A stretch of DNA of 64,000 nt from JBGPTF01 sp041490445 (lineage in GTDB: Bacteria; Acidobacteriota; Terriglobia; Acidiferrales; UBA7541), in the NCBI GenBank assembly GCA_041490445.1, contig JBGPTF010000012.1, positions 66,900 through 130,899 of the forward strand, in the 5' to 3' direction. The notes under the pieces were generated by a model that worked only from the letters and a program-made list of their open reading frames with translations, was not told where the DNA came from and made no database searches. Numbering within the stretch: the first letter of the stretch is position 1; each line of letters starts with the position of its first letter. A program made the translations under genes and the position numbers. Positions 45,583-53,750 of the stretch are shown here, piece after piece.

Positions 45583-46683
45583 TCAGCTCGCTCTCAGCGA
45601 GACCCCCAAAGCGTCCAGACTCAATTGCCGGTTGATATTGCGTCGCAATCGACTCTGGATCAGATCCAAGCCGCCGGCAGCTCGCAGGACCCACGGGAAG
45701 TCAATTCTCTTACCGAGGGTCTCAAGTTCTCGCCGCAGATCTGGGTTCCGCGGAACGCAGGACTTCGGACCACAGGACAGTTCGAGCAGGTCTGTCAGCA
45801 GACTATAGAACAGCTCCAACACATTTTCAAACGATTCCTTCTCTTCTTTCACGAGCTGCTGGGTGGCCGCGAAGAGTTCGCGGGAGCGGTCGCCCTGGGC
45901 GGCGCGCTCGAGCACCTGCAGAACCTGCCGCCGCAGCCGCGCTGATTCGATCAAGTCAAGCGCGAGGGCCCCGCCGGGGCTGCCGTCGGAGAGCTGTGCG
46001 GCGAGCCTCCGGTCGGCGGCTTTGGCCTCGGTGCGTTGCTTCAGGAATTCCTCGATCTCCGCGGCGGGAACCGGCGCGAAAGAGAATTGCAGGCAGCGCG
46101 ACCGGATCGTCGGCAACAGGGAATCGGCGCTCGGGGCCGTCAGGATCAGCGTTGCCGTCAGCGGAGGCTCTTCGAGAATCTTCAGGAAGATGTTGGCGTT
46201 GTTCCAGTTCATGGTGTCGGCGCCGTCGAGGATGAAGACGCGCCGCCGTCCCTGGGGCTGGAAGTACGCCGCGCGCTGGACGGCGCGCAGTTGCCCCATG
46301 CGGATCACCGGCCTCACCACCGGAGTACGCAGCCGCACCGGGTCGGGCACGATCGCCCAGACGTCGGGATGCGTTTCGAGGATGAGCGGGACGCGCTCGA
46401 CCGTGGCGGCATCCGCGCTCTCGCCGCGTTCGGCAAGGCCGGCCGCAATCAGCGGAGCGGTGTCGGCGAGCCTCGCGATTCGCAAACACGAATCGCACTC
46501 ACCGCAGAAATCGTCCTTCAATCGTTCGCAGTTCGCCGCCTGGGCAAACATCCGCGCGAGAGTGAACTTGCCGATGCCGCGCGGCCCGGAGAACAACAGC
46601 GCGCTGGGCACGCGGCCGCGCCCCAGCATGCCGCGCAGGGCGGTGACGATTCGCGGATTACCGAGAAATTCGCTGAATCCCAT
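45583..46683 (-). CDS. holB: DNA polymerase III delta' subunit
   Basis: A 366-residue clamp-loader subunit of the replicative polymerase. Walker A-like GPRGIGKFTLAR (about residue 35) is followed by the four-cysteine zinc module (CERLKDDFCGECDSC, about 50-65), the LDGADTMNWNNANIFLKILEEPP segment and IRSRC, the SRC motif of the clamp-loader clade. It could alternatively be a tau-related paralogue, but there is no tau tail. It follows tmk by six bases on the same strand, a common arrangement. Confidence 0.85.
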   Translation of the reverse strand: MGFSEFLGNPRIVTALRGMLGRGRVPSALLFSGPRGIGKFTLARMFAQAANCERLKDDFCGECDSCLRIARLADTAPLIAAGLAERGESADAATVERVPLILETHPDVWAIVPDPVRLRTPVVRPVIRMGQLRAVQRAAYFQPQGRRRVFILDGADTMNWNNANIFLKILEEPPLTATLILTAPSADSLLPTIRSRCLQFSFAPVPAAEIEEFLKQRTEAKAADRRLAAQLSDGSPGGALALDLIESARLRRQVLQVLERAAQGDRSRELFAATQQLVKEEKESFENVLELFYSLLTDLLELSCGPKSCVPRNPDLRRELETLGKRIDFPWVLRAAGGLDLIQSRLRRNINRQLSLDALGVSLRAS

Positions 46684-46689
46684 GGGAGT

Positions 46690-47388
46690 CTATTTGGCGG
46701 AAGCGGCGGAGAACAGCCGCGCATCGAGCGTCGCCACCACGTCGCGGTGAATCGTCTCCGGAAGGCGCAGCTCGTTTCGGGCGGGATCCAGACACTCGAT
46801 GGTCACCCAGTTCGGCGTCTTCGCAAGTTGGTCGTACACCGCCGAAGCCGCCTCGAGATGCGCGAGGTTTGCTTCTTGCAAATCGCGGGGTAGCTTTGTG
46901 TAGTCGCGCGCGGCTTTCGTGCCGACCAGGCGGTGCGCCTCCTGCGCGGGCAGCCGGAGGTAGATCACCAGATCTTCCGCTGGCAGGCTGTACACCTCAT
47001 ATTCAAGCTTCTTGAGCCACGCGAGAAATTCGGCCCGGTGTTCACGCGGCGCGCGCGCGGTCTGGTGCGCCAGGTTCGAGCCGATGTAGCGGTCGGCCAG
47101 AACCAGGCGGCCCAGTGCGAGCTCTGCCGCGAGCATCGGCTTGGCCTCGAGCCGGTCCCCGGCGAAAAGCAGGGCGGAGAAATGCGGATCCACCGCTTCG
47201 AGGGGGCCGAACTCGCCGTTCAAGAATCGCGAGACCATTTTTCCGAAGAAGCCCTCGTAGCGCGGGAAGCTGACACGCGTGTGCGGAATCCCGCGGCGCG
47301 CCAGTTCCTGCACCAGCAGCTCGAGCTGCGTGCGCTTGCCGGAGCCGTCGATTCCTTCGAGCGCGATCAATTTTGCAGAGGCAGGCAT
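46690..47388 (-). CDS. tmk: Thymidylate kinase
   Basis: A 232-residue kinase that phosphorylates dTMP to dTDP. The P-loop is LEGIDGSGKRTQLELL (about residues 10-25), FPRYEGFFGKMV matches the family's Arg segment, and VLADRYIGSNLAHQ is the DRY motif (about 95). ATG 47388 gives the natural N-terminus (MPASAKLIALEG); an upstream in-frame extension crosses the divergent promoter region. It is divergent from the PLP-binding protein gene. Confidence 0.92.
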   Translation of the reverse strand: MPASAKLIALEGIDGSGKRTQLELLVQELARRGIPHTRVSFPRYEGFFGKMVSRFLNGEFGPLEAVDPHFSALLFAGDRLEAKPMLAAELALGRLVLADRYIGSNLAHQTARAPREHRAEFLAWLKKLEYEVYSLPAEDLVIYLRLPAQEAHRLVGTKAARDYTKLPRDLQEANLAHLEAASAVYDQLAKTPNWVTIECLDPARNELRLPETIHRDVVATLDARLFSAASAK

Positions 47389-47396
47389 CCGTTGGC

Positions 47397-47422
47397 CGAA
47401 CAGTCTAGCCCGAGTCTGTTCG
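47397..47422. promoter_or_regulatory. Palindrome in the tmk / PLP-binding protein divergent region
   Basis: CGAACAG (47397-47403) and CTGTTCG (47416-47422) are perfect complements. The inner CT and AG bases also pair after one mismatch. It lies directly upstream of tmk and 50 bases upstream of the divergent gene, a position suited to a shared operator. Confidence 0.5.
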
Positions 47423-47454
47423 CGCTGCAACTGCGCCGGCGCCGCCGAAGCGCA

Positions 47455-47463
47455 TGCTAGAAT
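47455..47463 (+). promoter_or_regulatory. Extended -10 promoter, leaderless gene start
   Basis: TGCTAGAAT (47455-47463) is an extended -10 element (TG-N-TAGAAT). The ATG at 47471 falls seven bases after the box, where transcription would begin, so the mRNA is likely leaderless. No good -35 hexamer is present at the normal distance, which is compatible with an extended -10 promoter. Confidence 0.5.
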
Positions 47464-47470
47464 CCGACGG

Positions 47471-48220
47471 ATGCCGGCGCAAGCGACAACCATCGCGAGC
47501 AACGTCGAGCGTGTCCGCGAACGGATGGCCCGCGCGGCGGAGCGCGTCGGCCGCCAGACAAGCGACATCACACTCGTCGCCGTCTCGAAAACGTTCTCCG
47601 CGGAAGCGATTCGGGAGGGCTACGCCGCAGGCGTGCGGCATTTTGGCGAGAACCGCGTCCAGGAGTGGGAGCAGAAGCGCGTGGTCGTTGCGGACCTGGA
47701 TGCGACCTGGCATTTGGTGGGGCATCTGCAAAGCAACAAGGCCAAGCGCGCCGCGCGCCTCTTCCACGCTATCGATTCCGTGGACAATCTCGGCGTCGCC
47801 CGGAAACTGAACGACGCGGTCGCGGAGGTAACGGCCGGTGAGCCCGCGGCAGCAAGACCCAGAGCCAAGAGGTTGGCAATTCTACTGGAAGTACGCCTTT
47901 CACCCGAGGAAACCAAGACCGGGATCAGCGAAGCAGGCTTGCCGGCGTTGGCCGAAGGCGTCTTGTCTCTACCGCATCTCGACTTGCGCGGCCTGATGAC
48001 CATCCCGCCGTTCTTCGAAAACCTGGAGCGGGTGCGGCCGTATTTTCGCCGCTTGCGGGAATTGCGCGACGACCTCGCGCGACAAATCGGCCGGCCGCTT
48101 CCCGATCTTTCGATGGGAATGAGCTACGACTTTGAAATTGCCATCGAGGAAGGCGCTACGCAGGTCCGCGTCGGCACGGCGGTCTTCGGCACGCGCACCC
48201 TGCAACCGGGCGCCGCATGA
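47471..48220 (+). CDS. YggS/PLPBP-type pyridoxal phosphate homeostasis protein
   Basis: A 249-residue single-domain PLP-binding barrel. The PLP lysine lies in ITLVAVSKTFSAEAIREGYAAG (K38 region), then HFGENRVQEW, WHLVGHLQSNKAK and SMGMSYDFEIAIEEGATQVRVGTAVFG, the phosphate-binding end. These proteins buffer PLP and amino-acid pools rather than acting as classical enzymes. Its stop overlaps the next start (ATGA). The DUF167 partner downstream repeats a common YggS-YggU pairing. Confidence 0.92.
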   Translation: MPAQATTIASNVERVRERMARAAERVGRQTSDITLVAVSKTFSAEAIREGYAAGVRHFGENRVQEWEQKRVVVADLDATWHLVGHLQSNKAKRAARLFHAIDSVDNLGVARKLNDAVAEVTAGEPAAARPRAKRLAILLEVRLSPEETKTGISEAGLPALAEGVLSLPHLDLRGLMTIPPFFENLERVRPYFRRLRELRDDLARQIGRPLPDLSMGMSYDFEIAIEEGATQVRVGTAVFGTRTLQPGAA

Positions 48221-48513
48221 TCGAAGTCCGGCAGTCCGGCAATGCAATCGTGTTCTCCGTCCGGGTGACGCCGCGGGCCAGCCGCGACGCCATCGAAGGA
48301 GAATGGCAGGGCGCGCTGCGCGTCCGACTGTCCGCACCGCCGGTGGACGACCGCGCCAACGAAGCGCTTTGCCGTTTTCTGGCCGCTTGTTTGAACATCG
48401 CTCCATCGGCTGTTAGAATCGTCGCGGGCGAACGCAGCCGGATGAAGCGCGTGGAAGTTCGCGGAGTGAGCCCCGACCAGATTCGCACCCTCTCCGCGGC
48501 GAATTCGACCTGA
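48217..48513 (+). CDS. DUF167 (YggU family) protein
   Basis: A 98-residue protein with the family core FSVRVTPRASRDAIEG (about residues 13-28) and VRLSAPPVDDRANEALCRFLA. The C-terminal half has VRIVAGERSRMKRVEV, where the glycine-Arg-Lys turn is typical. Function is unknown. The conserved neighbourhood with the PLP-binding protein suggests a link to cell-envelope or amino-acid homeostasis, but that is inference. Confidence 0.88.
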   Translation: MIEVRQSGNAIVFSVRVTPRASRDAIEGEWQGALRVRLSAPPVDDRANEALCRFLAACLNIAPSAVRIVAGERSRMKRVEVRGVSPDQIRTLSAANST

Positions 48514-48527
48514 TTCATTGAGGCCTT

Positions 48528-49703
48528 ATGCCAGATATCAAAGCCATTCAGGCGGAACTGCGGGCCAGCAAGCTCGACGGCTGGCTGTTTTGCGACCACC
48601 ATCACCGCGATGCGATTGCCGGGCACATCCTCTGTCTCGGCAACGGCATGGCGACGCGCCGGTGGTTCTATTTCATTCCTTCGCGCGGTGAACCGCGCAA
48701 ACTGGTCCATCGGATCGAATCCGCCACGCTGGATAGCCTCCCCGGCAGCAAGACGGAGTACTCCGGATGGGAGGAACTTCACAAGTTCCTTCCCCGGTTG
48801 CTGAAGGGCGGGCGGACGATCGCGATGCAGTATTCGCCGATGAACAACATTCCTTACATCGGGCTGGTGGATGCCGGGACCATCGAGCTGGTCCGCAAGG
48901 CCGGCAAGAAGGTGGTCACCTCGGCCGACCTTGTCCAAACATTCGAGGCGACCTGGACGACAGAGCAGTTCGCTTCGCATATCGAGGCGGGGAAGATCAT
49001 TGATCGCGTGATGCGCGATTCGTTTGCTCATGCGGGCGCCTTGGTGCGCGAGCGGAAGCCTCTGGCGGAATACGACCTGCAACAGTGGATCGTGTTGCAG
49101 TTCAAGGCCAGCGGAGTCTTTGCCGATGAGCCGCCGATCGTCGGCGTCGGCCCGAACAGCGGCGATCCCCATTACGAGCCGAAGGCGGGCAAGTCGAAAC
49201 CGATCCGCGAAGGCGACCTGCTCCTGCTCGATATGTGGGGCAAGCTCGCGCAGCCCGGCAGCGTCTATTACGACATCACCTGGATGGGGTATCTGGGGCG
49301 GACGGTGCCCTCGGAGTATTCGAAGATATTCAACATCGTCAAGCAGGCGCGCGATGCGGCCGTTCAATGTGCGGTCGAAGGCGTCGCGCGCGGGCGGGAA
49401 ATTCACGGCTGGGAAGTGGATCGCGCCGCGCGGGACGTGATCCGCAAGGCGGGCTACGGAAAATATTTTGTACACCGCACCGGCCACAGCATCGGGCAGG
49501 ACATTCACGGCAACGGCGCGAATATGGACAGCCTCGAAACGCGAGACGACCGCCGCATCGTTCCGTTCACCTGCTTCTCGGTGGAGCCGGGAATCTACCA
49601 GCCGAAATTTGGCGTTCGCAGCGAAGTGAATGTTTATGTCGGTGAGCGCGAAGCGCGCGTCACCGGCGCGGTGCAAGAAGAGATTATTCCCATCCTGGCC
49701 TGA
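48528..49703 (+). CDS. M24 family metallopeptidase (Xaa-Pro aminopeptidase-like)
   Basis: A 391-residue pita-bread-fold protein. The N-terminal creatinase-like domain covers about 1-150. In the catalytic domain the metal ligands are Asp in LLLLDMWG, Asp in YYDITWMG, His in HRTGHSIG, Glu in SVEPGIY and Glu in VRSEVNVYV. The dinuclear metal centre is therefore complete. The preferred substrate (proline peptides or others) is not visible. It lies 14 bases after the DUF167 gene. Confidence 0.87.
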   Translation: MPDIKAIQAELRASKLDGWLFCDHHHRDAIAGHILCLGNGMATRRWFYFIPSRGEPRKLVHRIESATLDSLPGSKTEYSGWEELHKFLPRLLKGGRTIAMQYSPMNNIPYIGLVDAGTIELVRKAGKKVVTSADLVQTFEATWTTEQFASHIEAGKIIDRVMRDSFAHAGALVRERKPLAEYDLQQWIVLQFKASGVFADEPPIVGVGPNSGDPHYEPKAGKSKPIREGDLLLLDMWGKLAQPGSVYYDITWMGYLGRTVPSEYSKIFNIVKQARDAAVQCAVEGVARGREIHGWEVDRAARDVIRKAGYGKYFVHRTGHSIGQDIHGNGANMDSLETRDDRRIVPFTCFSVEPGIYQPKFGVRSEVNVYVGEREARVTGAVQEEIIPILA

Positions 49704-49709
49704 GGCTTC

Positions 49710-50114
49710 GTGACGGAAGCGGACGCAAATCCAATCGAACAGCCGGTGCCGGGCATTGCTCTGGTAGCGGTCGCGGCCGCATGGCTCGTGCCGGGGCTTG
49801 GCCACCTGATTCTGCGGCGCTGGGGCCGCGCGATGATTTTCTTTTTTTGCGTTGGGGCGCTCGCCGTCACCGGCCTCTTGCTCCGCGGGAACGTGTTCTC
49901 GTTACATTCTGCGGATGCCTTTGATTTTCTCGGCTACCTGGCGGATTTGGGGTCGGGCATGTTCTTTTTCATCGCCAAAGCCGTCGAACGGACGGGGCCG
50001 GATGTCTCGCGCGCCGCAGGGGATTATGGCACGCGGTTTCTCGCCGCCGCGGGGGTCATCAATGTGTTGTGCGTCTTCGACGCGTATGAGATCGGCTGTG
50101 GAATTAAGAACTAA
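49710..50114 (+). CDS. Membrane protein of unknown function (DUF6677-like)
   Basis: A 134-residue protein starting at GTG 49710, six bases after the peptidase stop. It contains a hydrophobic hairpin (about 17-57, AAWLVPGLGHLILRRWGRAMIFFFCVGALAV) with the GLGHL-x-RRWGRA turn seen in TM2-like and DUF6677 proteins, a further helix near 72-90 and a final helix (ITVLCVFDAYEIG-like end). Function unknown. Its position after the peptidase is conserved-looking, but I cannot support a functional link. Confidence 0.6.
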   Translation: MTEADANPIEQPVPGIALVAVAAAWLVPGLGHLILRRWGRAMIFFFCVGALAVTGLLLRGNVFSLHSADAFDFLGYLADLGSGMFFFIAKAVERTGPDVSRAAGDYGTRFLAAAGVINVLCVFDAYEIGCGIKN

Positions 50115-50138
50115 GGCGAGGGGCGCGGCCGCCATTCG

Positions 50139-50315
50139 ATGATGCTGACTCACTTCGAAGCCATGCTGTTGTTTGCGTTTCTCGTGTCCGTGGCATTTGG
50201 ATGTCTGACGCGCAAAACGGCCGCCGAGCGGGTGAAATCCACGGCCGTCGCGTTCGGCCTCTTTGTCTTCGTGAGCGTGGCCATCGGCTGGCTGATGTAT
50301 CCCTTTTCACGCTAG
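50139..50315 (+). CDS. 58-residue small membrane protein
   Basis: A short frame of 58 codons (MMLTHFEAMLLFAFLVSV...) with two hydrophobic segments (about 8-22 and 37-54) joined by a basic loop, LTRKTAAERVKS. It ends MYPFSR. It lies 24 bases after the previous membrane protein gene on the same strand and reads like a two-helix membrane peptide. Start could be the ATG at 50139 or 50142. No family is recognised; membrane pattern and position support it being real. Confidence 0.55.
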   Translation: MMLTHFEAMLLFAFLVSVAFGCLTRKTAAERVKSTAVAFGLFVFVSVAIGWLMYPFSR

Positions 50316-50352
50316 ACGGCAGGCCTCGGAATTTCGTGAGAGACATCCTCGT

Positions 50353-50382
50353 TTGACAGTTTTTTCGGGCCGATGCTACATT
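50353..50382 (+). promoter_or_regulatory. Promoter of the tRNA-Thr gene
   Basis: TTGACA (50353-50358), an 18-base spacer and TACATT (50377-50382), 13 bases before the tRNA 5' end. A perfect -35 hexamer is typical of a stable-RNA promoter. Confidence 0.65.
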
Positions 50383-50395
50383 GGGTGAGCGGATT

Positions 50396-50471
50396 GCCGA
50401 GGTAGCTCAGCTGGTAGAGCAGACGATTCGTAATCGTCAGGTCGCCGGTTCAATCCCGGCCCTCGGCTCCA
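50396..50471 (+). tRNA. tRNA-Thr (anticodon CGT)
   Basis: The sequence folds as a complete cloverleaf. The 7-base acceptor stem is GCCGAGG / CCTCGGC, the D arm is GCTC-AGCTGGTA-GAGC, and the anticodon stem GACGA / TCGTC has loop TTCGTAA, giving anticodon CGT (reads ACG, threonine). The T arm is GCCGG-TTCAATC-CCGGC. The CCA end is encoded (50469-50471). An integrase gene ends 35 bases downstream, which makes the 3' half of this tRNA the likely integration target. Confidence 0.96.
50440..50471 (+). other. Probable attachment site in the tRNA 3' end
   Basis: Tyrosine integrases commonly use the T arm to CCA end of a tRNA gene as attB. Here the T-arm and acceptor-stem end of tRNA-Thr lies 35 bases from the integrase stop, and gene content changes sharply after it. 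I found no second copy of this 3' end elsewhere in the window, so the partner site is unproven. Confidence 0.45.
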
Positions 50472-50505
50472 CTTATCCGATTGTGACGTAAGACGTTGCT
50501 CATTT

Positions 50506-51738
50506 TCAGTTCACCCGTCCGTTGCCCGGCGTTGCAAGGTCGTTGCAAGTTCCGAGTTTTTCGCTCAACACATCCATCGCGCTGACTTGAGACTCGCTCA
50601 CGCTCTTGACGTACACGTTCATCGTGAGGCCCACGTTGCTGTGACGGAGAATCGCCTGAATCGTCTTATCGTCCACGCCCAGGGCATGAAGGTTCGTCGC
50701 CAGCCCACGCCGGAAGGCGTGCCAGCCATGCCACTGAGGTAACGCTTTATCGCGCTCGAAGATGTGGCCCTCTGGTTTGTGCTCGGATTCCTGCTTCCGA
50801 CAAACCGCGCACGGCGAGAGCGCCGGGACAATGACGCGCCGGGCGACGTTATCGAGGTTCAACGGCTGTCCGTTTCCAGCCTGGAAGATTGGCAAATCCG
50901 GTTGGGCGAGTTGTCCCATGCGGAGTTTGTGCGCTTCGAGCGCGTCCGCGAGTTGCCGCACAACTGGAATCGGCGAACGGCTCCGTCTTGTTTTCGGCTC
51001 GCTCACCGTGCTATTCCACACGCTGCGCTTGACGCTCAATTCCTTTCCGTCGAAGTTGTCCCACGTCAGGCCGAGCAGTTCGCTCTTGCGCAGTCCGGTT
51101 AGTGCCGCAGTGAGTATGACCGTCCGGGCCGGTTCTTTGAGCACGGCGAGCATGGCCCTTACTTCCGCAAGCGAATAAGCGTGAGTGTCGGGCGGCTCGG
51201 GAGCGTGTGGAATGCTTACGTCCTCAATCGGGTTTAGTCCGTCGAGGATTCCCAGGCGCTTCGCCTGTTTGAAAGCGCCGGAGAGGAAAGCCTTACAGTG
51301 GCGAAGTGAGCTCCGCCCTAGGCTGGCTTGCGCGGCGATCTGTGCGAGCAACTGTTCACCGTGGACCGTGCGAAAACTCCGCAACGTAATTTTGCCCATG
51401 CGGGGTTTCAAGTGATTGCGCCACACGTCGCGGTATTGCTTGAGGCTCGCGGGCCGAAGTTTTTTCGAGACGTACTCCGGCAGATAGATGCGCTCGACAA
51501 AATCGCTGACAAGCATGGTGCTTTGCGGGTTGAGCAGCCCGCTATTAAGCGGGGCGAGAATTTCCGCAACAAACGGCTGCACGCTTTTCTCCGTCCGGTA
51601 GTCGCCGCCATATTCCACGTCCAATTTCTTGCAAACGAGTTTCCGCTTGATTGTCCCGTCCGGCTGTAGAACATCATCGCAGTAGCGCACGAACCAAGAT
51701 GTTCCCTTGTGGAACGTGTAGCCTTTTTGCTCTCTCAT
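50506..51738 (-). CDS. int: Tyrosine recombinase (phage-type integrase) with CxxC/H insert
   Basis: A 410-residue integrase. The N-terminal part (about 75-160) is the SAM-like core-binding domain. The catalytic set is R217 (ALTGLRKSELLGL), H340-R343 (HAFRRGLATNL), H366 (LRHSN) and Y376 (NVYVK), so it should be active. An unusual insert of about 25 residues before the catalytic H-x2-R carries C310-x2-C313 with H320 and H325, which looks like a zinc knuckle. The gene faces the tRNA-Thr, as integrases of tRNA-targeting elements usually do. Confidence 0.92.
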   Translation of the reverse strand: MREQKGYTFHKGTSWFVRYCDDVLQPDGTIKRKLVCKKLDVEYGGDYRTEKSVQPFVAEILAPLNSGLLNPQSTMLVSDFVERIYLPEYVSKKLRPASLKQYRDVWRNHLKPRMGKITLRSFRTVHGEQLLAQIAAQASLGRSSLRHCKAFLSGAFKQAKRLGILDGLNPIEDVSIPHAPEPPDTHAYSLAEVRAMLAVLKEPARTVILTAALTGLRKSELLGLTWDNFDGKELSVKRSVWNSTVSEPKTRRSRSPIPVVRQLADALEAHKLRMGQLAQPDLPIFQAGNGQPLNLDNVARRVIVPALSPCAVCRKQESEHKPEGHIFERDKALPQWHGWHAFRRGLATNLHALGVDDKTIQAILRHSNVGLTMNVYVKSVSESQVSAMDVLSEKLGTCNDLATPGNGRVN

Positions 51739-51780
51739 GTTCAGCCCTCCTTCTTTATGATATACACCTATATCCTATTG

Positions 51781-52026
51781 TCAATGGGAATTACCCGAGC
51801 GGAGCCAGGCGCACACGTCCGGCCAGGAGAAGCGCAGATAGCGCCCGCAACGGAGAACGGGCAAGGCGTTGCGCATATGATTCCCACGGTCCCGCGACTT
51901 CTCGTACACCCAGCCGACTTTGACCTGTAGGCGCTCCGCCAATTGTTCCGGCGTGAGGATGTCCGAGGCTTCCAGTCGGGCCGCTTGGCCGTCCGGCAGG
52001 GTTCCGAATTTGCGAGCAGGTTCCAT
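51781..52026 (-). CDS. Excisionase-like HTH (MerR/HTH_17 type) protein
   Basis: An 81-residue protein with LTPEQLAERLQVKVGWVYEKS, the HTH core, followed by RCGRYLRFSWPDVCAWL, the wing-like end typical of HTH_17/excisionase proteins. It is next to the integrase and overlaps the tiny gene upstream (TAATG), so it probably sets recombination direction. That role is inferred from position. Confidence 0.78.
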   Translation of the reverse strand: MEPARKFGTLPDGQAARLEASDILTPEQLAERLQVKVGWVYEKSRDRGNHMRNALPVLRCGRYLRFSWPDVCAWLRSGNSH

Positions 52027-52196
52027 TAGGCCGGTTTCCGTAGCTCCATCTCCGGTGTTTCGCGTTCCCCCTCATGCTGGCATCCGTAACATAGGCAAGG
52101 GCCGTCTTCGCGCATCCCGCAACGGACAAACTTTCCGCCCACAACCCATGCTCCTAGCTCGAAATTGAAATGCGTGTCCGGCGCTTGGCTTGGCAT
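52026..52196 (-). CDS. 56-residue Cys-rich small protein
   Basis: A frame of 56 codons (MPSQAPDTHF...) between the excisionase-like and helicase-loader-like genes, overlapping the next start by one base (TAATG) and starting three bases after the preceding stop. It has C26, C34, C36 and C39 with H41 (RCGMREDGPCLCYGCQHEGE), a possible zinc site. No family is recognised. Tight packing on both sides supports it being translated. Confidence 0.62.
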   Translation of the reverse strand: MPSQAPDTHFNFELGAWVVGGKFVRCGMREDGPCLCYGCQHEGERETPEMELRKPA

Positions 52197-52198
52197 TC

Positions 52199-52957
52199 TC
52201 ATTGCGCCGTACAGTATTTCTTCGTAACCTCATCGGTTTGCGCCCGGAGAAATGCGCGGCGGGCGTCCCACTCCTCTTGTGTCATTTCGCGGGCAGGCTC
52301 GCGTTTCACAACGGACAGTTTCGGAGCGATCTGCGGAGTTTCGGGGAGCGTATATTTTTTCTCACAGTCGGGATTTGCAGGCGCAAGCATAGGCTGTCCA
52401 ACAGTAAGCCTCCGCAGAATTTCGCCTGGTCCAAGTATCTTTTCCGCCTCTAACACTTCCTCTTGTCGGATGTAATCTTCGATGAAAGCCTTTTTCGCCC
52501 ACACGCATTTTTCTGTAGGACATCCCCACAGATAGCGACCTCCGCCAGCGGCCCTTAGCGCGTGATCTACCCTTGAGGACAGGACCGGACGCACAGCGCC
52601 AAACGGGGCAATTCCGTCTGGGTGGCACCATTCGTTGACGTATTCGAGGGCTTCCTGCCACACTTCTTCCGCCTCATTCTCCCCGAGCGCTTTGCGCTTT
52701 GTGTCGAGTTGCCCGCGAATATCCGCGACCGTAGGCCGGAACCGGCAGGTTTTCATCGCTTGCCTGCACGCCTTGTCGAGCACGTCCGCGCTCAAATCAG
52801 AAAGCAAATCGGCATAGATCGGCAAGTCGTCGTCAAGCAATTCCTGGCGGTAGTGGCGCGAAAAGATACGGAGCCATCCGGCCAGGACAGAATCGAAACT
52901 CTTAGTTGAGCTTGTCAAACGCACGGCCAATTGCTGCGTCGCTCGCGCTTGGGTCAT
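52199..52957 (-). CDS. Phage replication protein, helicase-loader/G39P-like (tentative)
   Basis: A 252-residue soluble protein. The N-terminal half contains WLRIFSRHYRQELLDDDLPIYADLLSDLS and then MKTCRFRPTVADIRGQLDTKR, a pattern recurrent in small phage replisome proteins that hand helicase to the origin (the F-x-PT-x-x-(D/E)-(I/L)-R motif). The C-terminal half is low-complexity and variable. It overlaps the initiator-like gene upstream by 56 bases in another frame. The call rests on motif and position only. Confidence 0.45.
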   Translation of the reverse strand: MTQARATQQLAVRLTSSTKSFDSVLAGWLRIFSRHYRQELLDDDLPIYADLLSDLSADVLDKACRQAMKTCRFRPTVADIRGQLDTKRKALGENEAEEVWQEALEYVNEWCHPDGIAPFGAVRPVLSSRVDHALRAAGGGRYLWGCPTEKCVWAKKAFIEDYIRQEEVLEAEKILGPGEILRRLTVGQPMLAPANPDCEKKYTLPETPQIAPKLSVVKREPAREMTQEEWDARRAFLRAQTDEVTKKYCTAQ

Positions 52958-53750
52958 ACAGCTTTCTCCCTGTGCTGAGTCTCTGAATCAACGGTCCATC
53001 GATGAAAGAATCGAACTTGGAACAGAAGTAGGCGAGCGAGTCTCCCTGCCTGCGGGTGAAATCCTCCGTGCTGGAAGCGTAGTTTTCCCATCGGCGCTGT
53101 AGCTCTTCGGAGGTGAGACTTTGGTTTTTCCTCAACAGGGCTGTTAGGTTTTTGAAGTCTTTACCGTTCCAGTTGGGTTTCTGCCCGTGCTTCACTTCGT
53201 AGGATTGGAAGGCGAAGTCAACTAACGCCCGGTAACGGGGATCAGCGGGCTGCGCGGGTTTCGCAGCGGGTTTCTTTCTCTTCTCTTGGTTCTCTACTCT
53301 CTTCTCTCTATTACCCGACAGAGTGACGACGCCAGTTGACACGCTCCCCGACACTTCCCCGACAGGCTCGTACACGGGTTGACGCCAATCCGTTGTTTTT
53401 TCGCCATTTATGCGGTACTCGTTCCCCGACAGATCATGGACACTTCCCCGACAGACCAACACCGGGTAATTGCCACGCTTTCCGGCCACTTTCCACGTCC
53501 TGAGCCATCCGATTTGCTCCATGTGCTCCAGGCAACGTTGAATGGTGCGCTCCGATACGCGGGGGCAATGGACGTGGATTGCGGGGGCGCTTGTGAAGCA
53601 AATTCCCACGGGGATAGAGCACCGACTACCGATTAGAAGGTTGGCTTTCAGGCTGAGATAGTCGTGGATGCCGGATTCAAGCAAGTCGATGGTGCCGGAT
53701 TCGATGTGCTCAAGAATCCCTCGACGGCGCTTGTACCATCCGGCGCTCAT
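52902..53750 (-). CDS. Replication-initiator-like protein with N-terminal HTH
   Basis: A 282-residue protein starting MSAGWYKRRRGILEHIESGT. The first 110 residues read like a winged helix with SERTIQRCLEHMEQIGWLRTW as recognition and wing, similar to phage O-type/DnaD-type initiators. A basic/Pro linker (NREKRVENQEKRKKPAAKPAQ) leads to a C-terminal helical domain with NWNGKDFKNLTALLRKNQSL and WENYASSTEDF. Its order before the helicase-loader-like gene fits a phage replication module. Start 53750 overlaps the HTH gene upstream by four bases. Confidence 0.5.
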   Translation of the reverse strand: MSAGWYKRRRGILEHIESGTIDLLESGIHDYLSLKANLLIGSRCSIPVGICFTSAPAIHVHCPRVSERTIQRCLEHMEQIGWLRTWKVAGKRGNYPVLVCRGSVHDLSGNEYRINGEKTTDWRQPVYEPVGEVSGSVSTGVVTLSGNREKRVENQEKRKKPAAKPAQPADPRYRALVDFAFQSYEVKHGQKPNWNGKDFKNLTALLRKNQSLTSEELQRRWENYASSTEDFTRRQGDSLAYFCSKFDSFIDGPLIQRLSTGRKLYDPSASDAAIGRAFDKLN

